64,000 nt of DNA from Sphingomonas hankookensis. Its GTDB lineage: Bacteria; Pseudomonadota; Alphaproteobacteria; Sphingomonadales; Sphingomonadaceae. The position numbers and the translations under genes are program-made. Positions 27,271-35,925 of this stretch are shown here, one piece after another. The stretch is from contig NZ_CP117025.1 of assembly GCF_028551275.1 (NCBI RefSeq), positions 1,731,501 through 1,795,500 of the forward strand, in the 5' to 3' direction. The number at the start of each line of letters is the position of its first letter. Position 1 is the stretch's first letter. The notes below the pieces were generated by a model. The model saw only the letters and a list, made by a program, of their open reading frames with translations, was not told where the DNA came from and did no database searches.

Positions 27271-27891
27271 ATGGCGCTTTTTGGATATGCCCGTGTTTCT
27301 ACGACGGATCAGGATCTCGGCATCCAGGAAGCCGCTTTACGCGCAGCTGGATGTCAGACGATCCGGTCGGAGAAAAAGTCCGGGTCCGGGCGCGAAGCCC
27401 GAACCGAGTTGCAAGTCTTGCTCGATTTCCTGCGCGAAGGTGACACGCTTGTCGTAACGCGGATCGACCGTCTCGCACGGTCGATGAAGGACCTTCAGGA
27501 CATCGTCCACGAGTTGAAGGGCAGGGGGGTAGCCCTGAAGGCAACAGAACAGCCGATCGATACCCGCACCGCCGCCGGTAAAGCGTTTCTTGATATGCTG
27601 GGGGTCTTTGCCGAGTTCGAGACGAACCTGCGTAAGGAACGGCAGGCGGAGGGGATCGCGGCTGCAAAGGCGCGCGGCGTTTATAAAGGTGGCAAACCTC
27701 GTATCGACCCGGAGGCGGTGCGTCGCCGCGCAGAGCAGGGGATGCGCCCGGCGCACATCGCCCGCGAACTGGGGATCTCACGAGGGACCGTCTATCGCTT
27801 CCTGCCTGCGGCGTCTCTCGCACCAAACGGTACCTTGCCATCGGAATCCACACTACTGCATAGCGCTTCTACCGATGCCGATCCGTCCTGA
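27271..27891 (+). CDS. Serine recombinase (resolvase/invertase family)
   Basis: A 206-aa small serine recombinase. The nucleophile is S10 in YARVSTTDQDL. The catalytic Arg pair lies in VVTRIDRLARSMKDL (about residue 70), and the long E-helix follows. The C-terminal helix-turn-helix is MRPAHIARELGISRGTVYRF (about 155-178). The ATG follows GAGGGTTCG. Upstream, 27140-27190 contains GGGTATACCC and TGTC-type repeats that might be the recombination site. The last 25 residues are a low-complexity tail whose codons overlap the following gene. It may resolve plasmid multimers or transposition cointegrates. Confidence 0.88.
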   Translation: MALFGYARVSTTDQDLGIQEAALRAAGCQTIRSEKKSGSGREARTELQVLLDFLREGDTLVVTRIDRLARSMKDLQDIVHELKGRGVALKATEQPIDTRTAAGKAFLDMLGVFAEFETNLRKERQAEGIAAAKARGVYKGGKPRIDPEAVRRRAEQGMRPAHIARELGISRGTVYRFLPAASLAPNGTLPSESTLLHSASTDADPS

Positions 27892-28372
27892 GCATGTTTT
27901 TCTATACCCGATCGATTGGCAGCATATCTCCGACTTCGTTCGGTTTGTCCGTGCCAAAGGCTGCTGCGAGCATTGTGGTCGGGGACATCTGAAGCGCGTC
28001 TTCCACATGGGTGACGGACGGTGGTGGGACGCGGAACGCCGGTATTGGCGGAACGGGCAGGGCAGGCGGGTTCGCCGACCGACCAACGATATTCTTCACG
28101 TGGGCAAGTGGACATCGGTAGTTCTGGCGTGCGCCCATCTCCATCACGATCCAAGCGACAGTCGCTTTGAAAAGCTGGCTGCGCTTTGCCAACGATGCCA
28201 CATGATCCATGATGCCCCCGAGCATCGGCGACGCCGGTGGATGAACGCTCATTTCCGACGGGCACTGGGCGACCTGTTCTACGGCCCTTATCCCGAACAT
28301 GGTGCCGATTGGATTACTCCGACGCCAGCCAGCATGCTCGATGATCCACGGCTACTTTACTTTCAGGTCTGA
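27875..28372 (+). CDS. HNH-like zinc-binding protein, 165 aa
   Basis: The ATG at 27875 lies inside the end of the recombinase gene (17-base overlap, different frame). The protein has two cysteine pairs, CCEHCGRG near residue 29 and LCQRCHMIHD near 108, plus ACAHLHHDPSD near 88, which together resemble the beta-beta-alpha metal fold of HNH nucleases. The HNH Asn/His pattern is imperfect, so nuclease activity is uncertain. The rest is basic and helical. Overlap with the recombinase suggests translational coupling and a shared mobile-element role. Confidence 0.6.
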   Translation: MPIRPEHVFLYPIDWQHISDFVRFVRAKGCCEHCGRGHLKRVFHMGDGRWWDAERRYWRNGQGRRVRRPTNDILHVGKWTSVVLACAHLHHDPSDSRFEKLAALCQRCHMIHDAPEHRRRRWMNAHFRRALGDLFYGPYPEHGADWITPTPASMLDDPRLLYFQV

Positions 28373-28453
28373 GCTGAGCAGCGCGCTGCGTTGGAGTTCA
28401 GGTGTTATGCCGGCAGGTTCGTGCTATAGAGTAGGTACGCGCTGGGGCCCTGA

Positions 28454-28894
28454 TCATGCCGCTTCAGACTGCTGCCCATTTGTTGGCATGCCAGCAATTT
28501 GCAGGTGGCTGGTCGCCTGAACCACGAGATCTGCGTTCGGCAGGTCCCGGTGATCGATCCACCACTTCGCGTCGTAGATGCGCAGGCACAAGTCGCAGTC
28601 GGCCCGGGCACCTGTGTGAGGGGTCGCCACCAGCGCGGCCAAGCGACTGATGCGAATAGTTTCAGCCCAGTTGACCTGCCGCTCGCTCCCGGTAAGCGGC
28701 GGCAGGTCGAGATGAGCTATCGTCGCGCTGTCACGCTCTGCGGCATCGGTCTGTTCGGCTTTCTTGTCTGCGACGAAACAGGCCCTGCACTTGGTTGTCC
28801 GCAGCCAGCGTGCCTTCCGCGCGACCTGAGAGTCGAAGCCATAGATGACATGAGCCTGCTCGTGGCCGCAGGCATGAATAATCTGCTGTTCCAT
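28454..28894 (-). CDS. Hypothetical protein, 146 aa
   Basis: Small soluble protein of unknown function. It has CGHEQAHVIYGF near the N-terminus and a second Cys pair, KCRACFV (about residue 37), that could bind a metal, then a third, CDLCLRIYD (about 102). A start at 28894 after GGAAGC is plausible. Proteins with CGH...C..C starts of this type are frequent in plasmid and phage regions, but none has a function I can name. It converges with the HNH-like gene. Confidence 0.5.
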   Translation of the reverse strand: MEQQIIHACGHEQAHVIYGFDSQVARKARWLRTTKCRACFVADKKAEQTDAAERDSATIAHLDLPPLTGSERQVNWAETIRISRLAALVATPHTGARADCDLCLRIYDAKWWIDHRDLPNADLVVQATSHLQIAGMPTNGQQSEAA

Positions 28895-29222
28895 GCTTCC
28901 GAGGCTGCCGGACTACCCATCAACTGCCAAATCCTATGAGTCGATACGAATCGTTTCTGCGACGAACGGTTTTGGGCGATAGCTGCCGTGGGTATCAATC
29001 GCGAGAATGCGAGTACCGTGCGGCTCGAAGGCCCCGCATTTTCGGGCGTATGGCGGAGGGTTTCTCCGCCGTCCCTCATTCGCTGATGCGTTGCGGTCGA
29101 GCGTTGCCGGAGGAGTTAGATTCTTTCGACGCGCTAGGTTATAACCAGGACACTTCCGCACGCGGTCGCAGCTTCGCGGGGGCTGAGAGACGCAGGTGCT
29201 CCCGCTTCACGGGAGAGTCGAA
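28895..29222. other. Gene-free region upstream of the dehydrogenase gene
   Basis: No convincing gene. It contains a hairpin GGCGGAG-GGTTT-CTCCGCC at about 29052-29070. Just before the dehydrogenase start there is a small hairpin (CTCCCGCTTCACGGGAG, about 29199-29215) that partly overlaps its ribosome-binding site. It serves as leader for both divergent genes. Confidence 0.4.
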
Positions 29223-30167
29223 ATGTTATCGTCGTGTGACAGGATCGCGTTTATCGGGGCTGGCCACGTCGGCGCGACGGCAGCTTATGCCACCATGCTC
29301 AGGGCGTTGTTCCGCGAGATCGTCTTGATCGACAGCAACGAAGCACTTGCGCAAGCCGAAGCAGCTGATCTTACCGATGCAAACGCGCTTGCGCGCCCTG
29401 CAAAGATTTGGGCCGGCTCATACGCGGATGCCGCAGCCGCCGACATTGCAGTTTTGACGGCCGGCGCGGCGTCGCATGGCAGCGAGAGCAGACTGTCTTT
29501 GGCTTCCGCCAGCGCTACCATAGTCATCGACTGCGTACGGCGCTTGGCCGCGGCGGGGTTCGCAGGCGTCCTCGTCATTGCGTCCAACCCAGTCGACCTG
29601 ATGACGACGCTTGCCATCCGACACGCCGGGCTACCGAAGAGCAAGGTGATTGGGACCGGAACCCTTCTCGACTCAGGGCGGCTCAAGCAGGCGTTGTCGG
29701 CGGCCCTTGAGGTTTCGGCTGGGGCGATCGAGGGCTACGTGCTGGGCGAACACGGCGATAGCGAAGTCCCGGTTTTCTCAACCGTCCGCATCGGCGGAAC
29801 GCCGCTTAGGGATTTCCTCGATCCCGTCGCGCCTCTAGACTTGGCGGCGATCGGCGAGAACGTCCGACAAGCTGGGTATCGTATCGTCTCTGGGAAGGGC
29901 TTTACGTCCTTCGGCGTTGCCACAGCCATCGTACGTATCTGCGAAGCGGTCGTCCGGAACGAACGATGCGTGCTACCTGTGAGCACGTCGGTTGATCGGC
30001 ATTTCGATCAGAGCGAACTCTGCACCAGCGTGCCCTGCATTCTCGGCGCGGGAGGAATCGAACGCGTTCTGTGTCCGCCCCTCTGGGCGCATGAAGAAGA
30101 CGCGCTGGTCGAGTCGGCCAAGAAACTGACCAAGGCCTTAGACGCGCTGGACCACGAAACCCGCTGA
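29223..30167 (+). CDS. Lactate/malate dehydrogenase family protein
   Basis: A 314-aa NAD-dependent 2-hydroxyacid dehydrogenase. The start at 29223 follows GGGAGAGTCG. The NAD site is IAFIGAGHVGATA (residues 8-20) with D37. The catalytic set includes R90, N122 in IASNPVD, R153 in LLDSGRLK, and H178 in GEHGDSEVPV. L-LDH and MDH are told apart by the mobile loop before R90. Here the loop reads AGAASHGSESR, without the Gln-Lys-Pro of LDH or the Arg-Lys-Pro of MDH. The overall style (GEHGDSE, DSGR) fits LDH better, but the substrate may differ. It stands alone with no metabolic neighbours. Confidence 0.8.
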   Translation: MLSSCDRIAFIGAGHVGATAAYATMLRALFREIVLIDSNEALAQAEAADLTDANALARPAKIWAGSYADAAAADIAVLTAGAASHGSESRLSLASASATIVIDCVRRLAAAGFAGVLVIASNPVDLMTTLAIRHAGLPKSKVIGTGTLLDSGRLKQALSAALEVSAGAIEGYVLGEHGDSEVPVFSTVRIGGTPLRDFLDPVAPLDLAAIGENVRQAGYRIVSGKGFTSFGVATAIVRICEAVVRNERCVLPVSTSVDRHFDQSELCTSVPCILGAGGIERVLCPPLWAHEEDALVESAKKLTKALDALDHETR

Positions 30168-30306
30168 CCTGTCTACGTACGGCATGGTTCTAGAACGCTA
30201 TGGTTAGGGCCCGCCACGTGATACAAGCGAAAATCGCGCTTTCTTTTCCGAGCATCGCGCGACCGAGAGCAAGATGAAAGCTCCCGCTCCAGTTAGGACG
30301 CGGATA

Positions 30307-30573
30307 ATGGACATTAATTACATTCTGCGACGGGAACAGGTTTCCCTCCATAATGCACTGATCGCGAGTTCAGTACCCGCCCGCATGGCGCATGAAGCAC
30401 TTGCCGAGGCATACGGCGCACTACTGGTGAAGTCCGGGTTTCCCCACCGCTCACGCAAGGAGAGGCTTGCCTCGTTTGAGAAGCCAGTCGCTATTACTGA
30501 TCGGGGAAGCGGGGCGACCACTTCACGAGATGACGATCGTCCAGTTGCCCGTCCGGTGGCCAATGACGGTTAG
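30307..30573 (+). CDS. Conserved hypothetical small protein, 88 aa
   Basis: I start this at ATG 30307 (after AGGACGCGG), giving MDINYILRREQVSLHNALIA and so on. An upstream ATG at 30274 would add 11 residues. Small proteins of the same type, starting MD-NY-HRQQVSL and containing MAHREL-like helices, are common in alphaproteobacterial accessory DNA, with no known function. It is helical through residue 55 with a disordered polar tail. The IS66 element lies about 76 bases downstream. Confidence 0.55.
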   Translation: MDINYILRREQVSLHNALIASSVPARMAHEALAEAYGALLVKSGFPHRSRKERLASFEKPVAITDRGSGATTSRDDDRPVARPVANDG

Positions 30574-30674
30574 CATTTAGGAACAACTGCGACGGAAGCG
30601 CTGCGCCCTGGGGCAGGCCGGTACCGGGTATCGAGTGCAGGGCGCCAGGGTAAGCGTGGCGTGAGGACCGCAGT

Positions 30675-32249
30675 TTATGCGGCTTGGGCTGTTGGCTGAT
30701 CTGTCTGGGGCACCCAGTTCCACGGCATCAGCTCGTCCCAGCGGGTGGCGGGCCAGTCGCCGGCGACCCTGGCGATGACATCGGCGATATAGGCCTGCGG
30801 GTCGACGCCGTTGGCCTTGCAGGTCTGGATGACGGTGTAGATGGCGGCGGCTCGCTCGCCGCCTGCGCGCGAACCCGCGAACAGCCAGTTGCGCCTTCCC
30901 ACGGCGACGCCGCGCAGGGCCCGCTCCGCGATGTTGTTGTCGATCTCCAGACGCCCGTCACCCAGGAAGCGGCACAGCGCCGGCCAGCGTTTGGTGCCAT
31001 AGGCGATGGCTTTGGCCATGTCGGACTTGGGCGACAGGCGGCGAAGGGCAGCGTCGAGCACCTCGCGCAAGGCGTCGACCAGCGACTGGCTTCGTTCCTG
31101 TCGCGCTCGACGGCGTACATCCGGCGGCTGACCACGCACCTCCGCCTCGACGGCATAGAGCGCGCCGATGCGCTCTAGGATATCGGTGGTCAGCGGCGTG
31201 GAGAGGCGCTCGTGCAGGTCGAACACCTTGCGCCGGAAGTGTGCCCAGCATGCCACCTCTGTGACGCCACCGCGGTACAGGGCGTCATAGCCCGCATAGG
31301 CATCGGCCTGGAGAAAGCCGCGAAAGCCGGCGAGATGCGCCTGCGGGTGCGCCGCGGTGCGGTCGGGCGTGAAGCGATACCATGTTGCGGGCGGTGTCGT
31401 GCTGCCGGACGCCTGGTCGTCGGCGGCGTACACCCACAGCCGCCCGGTCGCGGTCTTGCCACGGCCGGGTTCGAGCACCGGCACCGGCGTGTCGTCGGCG
31501 TGGATCTTGTCGGCCTTGAGCACCTCGTCACGGATACGGCTGACCACCGGGTCGAGCAGTGCTGCAGCTTGCCCGGCCCAGCCCGCGAGCGTCGAGCGGT
31601 CGATCTCGAGCCCCTGCGCGGCCATCATCTCGGCCTGGCGGTACAACGGCAGATGGTGGTCGAACTTGGAGACGACGACGTGCGCCAGCGTCGCGAAGGT
31701 CGCCTTGCCCCGCGCCACAGCGCTGACCGGCGCGGGTGCCTGGACGATCTTCTCGCAAGACCGGCAGCTGTATTTGGGGCGGACGTTGCGCACGACCCGC
31801 CAGCGCACCGGCACGATGTCGAGCATCTCGTGCGCGTCCACGCCCAGCCGGCGCAGCGCACCACCGCAGTCCGGGCAGGTGCAGATACCGGACGCCGGCT
31901 CGTGGACGACCTCCTCGCGCGGCAGATGCTCCGGCAGACTGCGGACCGGTGCCAGGCGCGGCGCTACTCCAGGCGCCGCAGTCTCGACTTCGGAAACATC
32001 CCGCTCCGTTTCCAGCTCTTCCAGCGCCAGCTCGAGCTGTTCGATCTCGCGGCCCAACTTCTCGGAGGAGGCACCGAACTGCATCCGCCGCAGTCGGGCG
32101 ATCTGCCCGCGCAACGTGTCGATGAGCAGATCGCGGGCGGCGAGCGCGGCATTCGCCCGGGCGAGCGATGCCTCCAGCGCGGCGATCCGCGCGGTGGCAT
32201 CAGCAGGGGAAACAGGCGCTTCCAGCACCCGCATTTCATAACAGATCAC
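30675..32249 (-). CDS. tnpC: IS66 transposase TnpC
   Basis: The 524-aa DDE transposase. It has an N-terminal leucine-zipper-like coiled coil (residues about 15-80), a zinc-binding stretch (CTCPDCGGALRRLG and SCRSCEKI), then the catalytic core with DETPV-type HADDTPVPVLEPG (first Asp, about residue 252), CWAHFRRKVFDL (second acidic region context) and LEIDNNIAERALR (Glu, about 430). The C-terminus ends QPTAQAA. The ATG at 32249 may be replaced by the Met at residue 6. All motifs are intact, unlike in copy 2. Confidence 0.93.
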   Translation of the reverse strand: MICYEMRVLEAPVSPADATARIAALEASLARANAALAARDLLIDTLRGQIARLRRMQFGASSEKLGREIEQLELALEELETERDVSEVETAAPGVAPRLAPVRSLPEHLPREEVVHEPASGICTCPDCGGALRRLGVDAHEMLDIVPVRWRVVRNVRPKYSCRSCEKIVQAPAPVSAVARGKATFATLAHVVVSKFDHHLPLYRQAEMMAAQGLEIDRSTLAGWAGQAAALLDPVVSRIRDEVLKADKIHADDTPVPVLEPGRGKTATGRLWVYAADDQASGSTTPPATWYRFTPDRTAAHPQAHLAGFRGFLQADAYAGYDALYRGGVTEVACWAHFRRKVFDLHERLSTPLTTDILERIGALYAVEAEVRGQPPDVRRRARQERSQSLVDALREVLDAALRRLSPKSDMAKAIAYGTKRWPALCRFLGDGRLEIDNNIAERALRGVAVGRRNWLFAGSRAGGERAAAIYTVIQTCKANGVDPQAYIADVIARVAGDWPATRWDELMPWNWVPQTDQPTAQAA

Positions 32250-32289
32250 GCATCGACGGGCGAGAAAAAGCGTCGCAAAACCGCCGTTT

Positions 32290-32637
32290 TCACCCCGCCA
32301 GCGTCGGCGTGAACGTCCGCTCTGGGCGACGCCAGTCGATGCCCTCCAGCAGCATCGACAATTGTGCCGGCGTCAGCGTCACCGTGCCCGTCGCGGTCAC
32401 CGGCCAGACGAACCGACCCCGGTCGAGCCGCTTGGAGAACAGGCACAGGCCTTGCCCATCGAACCACAGCAGCTTGACCAGATGACCCCGCTTGCCCCGG
32501 AACGCGAACAACGCGCCCGAGTGCGGGTTCTGGGCCAGCACCTGCTGCACCAGTACCGCCAGGCCATCGAACCCTTTGCGCATGTCGGTGACGCCACACG
32601 CCAGGAACACCCGCGTCGGCAACGGCGTGGGGCTCAA
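32290..32637 (-). CDS. tnpB: IS66 accessory protein TnpB
   Basis: The 115-aa accessory protein required for IS66 transposition. The start is taken as the TTG at 32637 that overlaps the tnpA stop; this gives LSPTPLPTRVFLACGVTDMR, aligned with the usual MIPLPPGTRVWLATGVTDMR. It contains RKGFDGLAVLVQ and the LLWFDGQGLCLFSKRL motif of the family. Function is known only as a helper for TnpC. Confidence 0.9.
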   Translation of the reverse strand: MSPTPLPTRVFLACGVTDMRKGFDGLAVLVQQVLAQNPHSGALFAFRGKRGHLVKLLWFDGQGLCLFSKRLDRGRFVWPVTATGTVTLTPAQLSMLLEGIDWRRPERTFTPTLAG

Positions 32638-33071
32638 CGCAGCACCGACAACACTCGCGCCAGCGCGCCGGCGTCCACCGACCCGTCCACGCTCACTCGG
32701 ACGCCACCCGGAAATTCGATGCAGATGAGGCCAGACGCGGATGTCGCCGGCTGCGGCGCAGGTGCGGCGACATCGGCCACGCGCACCTCGGCGAATGCCG
32801 GCAGCGCAGGCGCGACCCTGCCCAGCTTGCCCAGCCGCGCCTGCTTGCGCCACGTATAGATCAGGCTGCTCGACACCTCGCGCCGGGCGATGACATCACG
32901 GACCCGCACGCCCGGCCGGAACGCCTCGGCCAGGATCTCCAGCTTCTCCGCGTCCGACCAGCTCCGTCGGCCCGATACCCGGCCGACCACCTCCACACGA
33001 CCAGTTGTACGAGCGCTCGTACGACCAGTCTCAGAACCGAAAACTTCCCGCACCGCCCGCGCCCTCGTCAA
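32634..33071 (-). CDS. tnpA: IS66 helix-turn-helix protein TnpA
   Basis: 145 aa with an HTH of the IS3/IS66 orfA type at residues about 33-80 (RRSWSDAEKLEILAEAFRPG and VSSSLIYTWRKQARLG). It binds the ends of the element. The long low-complexity N-terminus (residues 1-30) suggests a later start is possible. It is directly coupled to tnpB through the TTGA overlap. Confidence 0.88.
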   Translation of the reverse strand: MTRARAVREVFGSETGRTSARTTGRVEVVGRVSGRRSWSDAEKLEILAEAFRPGVRVRDVIARREVSSSLIYTWRKQARLGKLGRVAPALPAFAEVRVADVAAPAPQPATSASGLICIEFPGGVRVSVDGSVDAGALARVLSVLR

Positions 33072-33130
33072 AGACGATAAGCATCCCGGCTACGGCCAAA
33101 CGGGCAAGGCGGCCCTCAGGCCACGCTTAC

Positions 33131-33575
33131 GCGCCAGGTATTATACGTAACGCAGGCCGCAGGCCCGGCGTTCGCGCGCTCGCGGCGAAGGGTTTCTCCG
33201 CCTGTCTAATGTCTGGAAGTGGTGGGGAGCGGCCCGTCTGCTTTGGAGCAGACTGAGGGCTTTATGCTCGTTCGTTCATGTTTGGCTCTCGCAGCCGTTG
33301 GTGGGAGCGGGCAAGGCAACCACCGCAACCGCATGCAATGGTCAAGGCGAAGACCGCGCCAGCGATCGAAACCGCCAAGCCAAGACCGGGGGGCTCGGTC
33401 TCGCAGCGTAGCGAGCGATCGCGCGCCGTCGCGCGATGTGCCTTCGCCTAGCATGTCCCTGCGGGAGCCCGAATTTGACAGTCGCGAAAAGTCCTAGATC
33501 GGGCCTGGCATGATTCCGATCTCCCTCGGATCCAAGTGCTTTACACCCAAAGGAGATGGGCTTTCATAGATTGAG
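33131..33575. other. Gene-free spacer between IS66 copy 1 and the defence island
   Basis: I see no credible gene in this 445-base stretch. It contains a perfect dyad at 33418-33437 (ATCGCGCG-CCGT-CGCGCGAT) and AGACCG/CGGTCT arms at about 33383-33401. A frame at 33219-33497 is Arg/Ser-rich and not protein-like. It may hold the terminator of the minus-strand gene that ends at 33576. Confidence 0.4.
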
Positions 33576-34301
33576 TTAGTCGCACTTTGCGGACTTTAAA
33601 ACGTAGAGACCCCAAGGTAAGTCAGTCGAACCGGCACCCTTTGACGCAATCGCCCAACCTTCCGCGCGGAGCGCACGAACCGCCGCAGGCCATGTACTGC
33701 TGTTGCCCGCCACATAACGCAGCTCTTCCGCCGTTACACGCTTACCCAGCGCCCGCTTAAGGTAGGTGAGCACTGCCGACTTCACATCTGGCGACTGATC
33801 TCGGATTGCGACGGCTTGCTCCCACCGGCCGATCGCGTCTTGGTCGCACGTATTTTCGATCAGCAGGTACTCCTCAGCCACCATTTTGGTGGCCTGCTCA
33901 GCACCGCGGCTGCGCTTCTCCGTCGCGGCGGCATCTGCACGCATGTCGCGAACCGCCAAACCGGAAATGATCGGCCATCCGTGATCGGCGCGAAGCTCTC
34001 GAATACGGCGAGGATAGTCGCCAATGCCGGCGACGATCATGAGCTCGTCGGTGTGTACGATATGGCCAACCTGATGGCGTAGATAGGCTAGGAGCCGAGC
34101 GCGACCCGATCCTGCTTCTTCCGGTGCCAGAGACGCGCCGATCGAGGCACCCAATGCGCGAAGATGGAGATTGGCTTCGACCAGGCTGGAGACCTGCTCT
34201 CCCACCGTACCGGTACGAAGTCGCTCAGGCAGATCTTGGAGAAGTTCAACCAACTTAAGGCGCAGTTCTTCCGGGTTGCCTGTTTGCGAACGACGAGCCA
34301 C
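33576..34301 (-). CDS. Double winged-helix protein, paralogue of the HNH gene at 41.0 kb
   Basis: A 241-aa protein that aligns over its full length with residues 1-240 of the HNH protein at 41043. Two repeats of the pattern YL-x-V-x-EL-x-AGI-x-RR-x-RELR-x-GW are visible: residues about 73-120 (HTDELMIVAGIGDYPRRIRE) and 170-225 (TAEELRYVAGNSSTWPAAVR). Each looks like a winged helix. There is no HNH domain or other enzyme motif. It is transcribed away from the GHKL ATPase gene across a 112-base gap, the classic place for a regulator. It could be a controller, or a non-nuclease DNA-recognition or immunity partner of the HNH paralogue. Confidence 0.7.
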   Translation of the reverse strand: MARRSQTGNPEELRLKLVELLQDLPERLRTGTVGEQVSSLVEANLHLRALGASIGASLAPEEAGSGRARLLAYLRHQVGHIVHTDELMIVAGIGDYPRRIRELRADHGWPIISGLAVRDMRADAAATEKRSRGAEQATKMVAEEYLLIENTCDQDAIGRWEQAVAIRDQSPDVKSAVLTYLKRALGKRVTAEELRYVAGNSSTWPAAVRALRAEGWAIASKGAGSTDLPWGLYVLKSAKCD

Positions 34302-34413
34302 TCAATCCCCATTTGAAAAATTGATCGACCTTGAGAAGCTCGATCGGGTTGTGCCGGATGCGGCAGGGCTATAGCGATTGATCGGTCATCGCAAGTCGGG
34401 CGAAGGGGGGAAG

Positions 34414-35925
34414 ATGCTGGAGCCGTTGGCGACGGTAGATCACATGCTGTTGCGACCGGAAGGCAAGGGCACAATCCGTGCGCTGTCGCGCATCGGCTAT
34501 GAGCTGCCCGCGGCTATCGCGGACATCATCGATAACTCAATCGATGCACAGGCTACCCGCGTTGAAATCACATTCTTTCGCAATGATCACGAGATCACCG
34601 CTGTCACCATCGCCGACGACGGTCGCGGCATGGATATGGCAGCACTTCGAACCGGCATGCAGTTCGCCGGCCGGACCGAACATGACTCCGGCGACCTCGG
34701 TACCTACGGCATGGGACTCAAATCTGCATCTTTCAGCCAATCCAAAACTATGACCGTGATCAGCCGGCAAAGCGGCAATGTCGTTGCGAGCCGATGGTCG
34801 GTCGAGGCCATCGATAATGACTGGCGCTGTGACGTGCTCGATCCGGTGCAGTCGGGCACGGTGTTCGATGATCTGTGCCTCAGGGGCAAATCGCCCGCTT
34901 CGGGAACCTTGGTGATTTGGGAGCGGCTCGATCGCCTGGTGGTCGCTCAACACGCCGATGCGCTCGATGAGTTTCTGAGCACCGCGATGCCTCGACTGGA
35001 AGCGCATCTGGGCTTGACCTTCCACCGCTTCCTCGAAAGCGGTGCGCTGTCGATTGCCATTGTTGTGCGCCATGAACGCCGGGCCCTTGCGCTGCCGCGC
35101 CCGGTAAGACCGCACAGTCCCTTTCGTTATCCTAATCCCGGCGCCTCAGGCTGGCCCAAAACGCTCGACTGCGAGCTCCCGGGCCTCGGCTCGCTGGCGC
35201 TTGAGACGCATATCTGGCCGGCGGGCTCGGCTGCGGACGGGTTCTTGCTGGGCAGCCGCAAAGGTGTCGAATTTCAAGGCTTTTACTTCTATCGCAACAA
35301 CCGCCTGATCCAGACCGGTGGCTGGAACGGGGTGGTCAAGGGAGACCAGGATTCAGAGCTGCTGCTCGCGCGAGTCGCCGTTGAACTTCCGCCTGTGGGC
35401 ATCGACGTCAATGTCCAGAAATCTGCGCTGCAGGTGACCGCTTCGCAGGCGCAGGCGCTGCTTGCGGCCTCAGACGGTGACATCGTTTTGGAAGATTATC
35501 TCGAAGCCGCGCGAGCTGCTTATCGAGCGTCCCGACGATCGGAGCGTGGGCCGGTTACCGCGCCTGCGGTCCCCGGTGCTGGTATCGCCATGCGGGTTCG
35601 CCGCGCGGCGCATAAGCGGATCGCGGGCGATGAGGAGGCCGAGGAAGTCGGCTTCGCCTGGGAGAAGCTGGACGATGGGCAGGTCTTTGATATCGACCTC
35701 ACCGACATGAACATCGTGCTGAATCGTGAGTATCGCCACGAGATTTTAGACGGCGCCTCGGCATCGGCTGCGGATGCTCCGCTCGTAAAGTTGCTGCTGT
35801 TCCAGCTCTACAAAGACGATTTTGCGCGGCATCGTTCATCGCGCAAGCTGCGTGAGCATATCAATCTCACCAACGCATTGCTGTTTGAGGTCATCAAAAT
35901 CCGCCTGAAAGACCGTGATGACTGA
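34414..35925 (+). CDS. GHKL ATPase, MutL/MORC-like, of restriction-type defence island
   Basis: A 503-aa protein starting at ATG 34414 after GGGGGGAAG. The GHKL ATP site is complete in layout: the N box AIADIIDNSIDA (residues 34-45), G1 DDGRGMD (68-74) and G2 GTYGMGLKSAS (96-106). Asp37 occupies the place of the MutL general-base Glu. A transducer (S5-like) domain follows, with the NNRLIQTGGWNG stretch (about 309) and IDVNVQKSALQV (about 335), as in MutL/MORC. Proteins of this type, paired with a nuclease and a Z1 helicase, act in restriction systems, probably as ATP-driven DNA clamps. It heads a three-gene overlapped operon. Confidence 0.85.
   Translation: MLEPLATVDHMLLRPEGKGTIRALSRIGYELPAAIADIIDNSIDAQATRVEITFFRNDHEITAVTIADDGRGMDMAALRTGMQFAGRTEHDSGDLGTYGMGLKSASFSQSKTMTVISRQSGNVVASRWSVEAIDNDWRCDVLDPVQSGTVFDDLCLRGKSPASGTLVIWERLDRLVVAQHADALDEFLSTAMPRLEAHLGLTFHRFLESGALSIAIVVRHERRALALPRPVRPHSPFRYPNPGASGWPKTLDCELPGLGSLALETHIWPAGSAADGFLLGSRKGVEFQGFYFYRNNRLIQTGGWNGVVKGDQDSELLLARVAVELPPVGIDVNVQKSALQVTASQAQALLAASDGDIVLEDYLEAARAAYRASRRSERGPVTAPAVPGAGIAMRVRRAAHKRIAGDEEAEEVGFAWEKLDDGQVFDIDLTDMNIVLNREYRHEILDGASASAADAPLVKLLLFQLYKDDFARHRSSRKLREHINLTNALLFEVIKIRLKDRDD

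Larger units (their letters stand above)
30650..33130 (-). mobile_element. IS66-family element, copy 1 (intact)
   Basis: 2481 bases with terminal repeats GTAAGCGTGGC at 30650 and GCCACGCTTAC ending at 33130. The 8-bp target duplication GCGCCAGG is perfect (30642-30649 and 33131-33138), showing simple insertion. The three standard genes tnpA, tnpB and tnpC are all open, on the minus strand. Confidence 0.95.

Noticed and set aside
29175..29222. CTGAGA motif resembling a TPP riboswitch before the dehydrogenase
   Set aside because: Only the 5' CTGAGA piece is present; the second half with CTGATCTGG-type elements is missing and there is no thiamine gene.
31212..32312. Long open frame opposite IS66 tnpC (and the same at 43128-44228)
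   Set aside because: GC-rich codon bias opens the complementary frame of tnpC; the real IS66 gene is on the minus strand and both copies show it.
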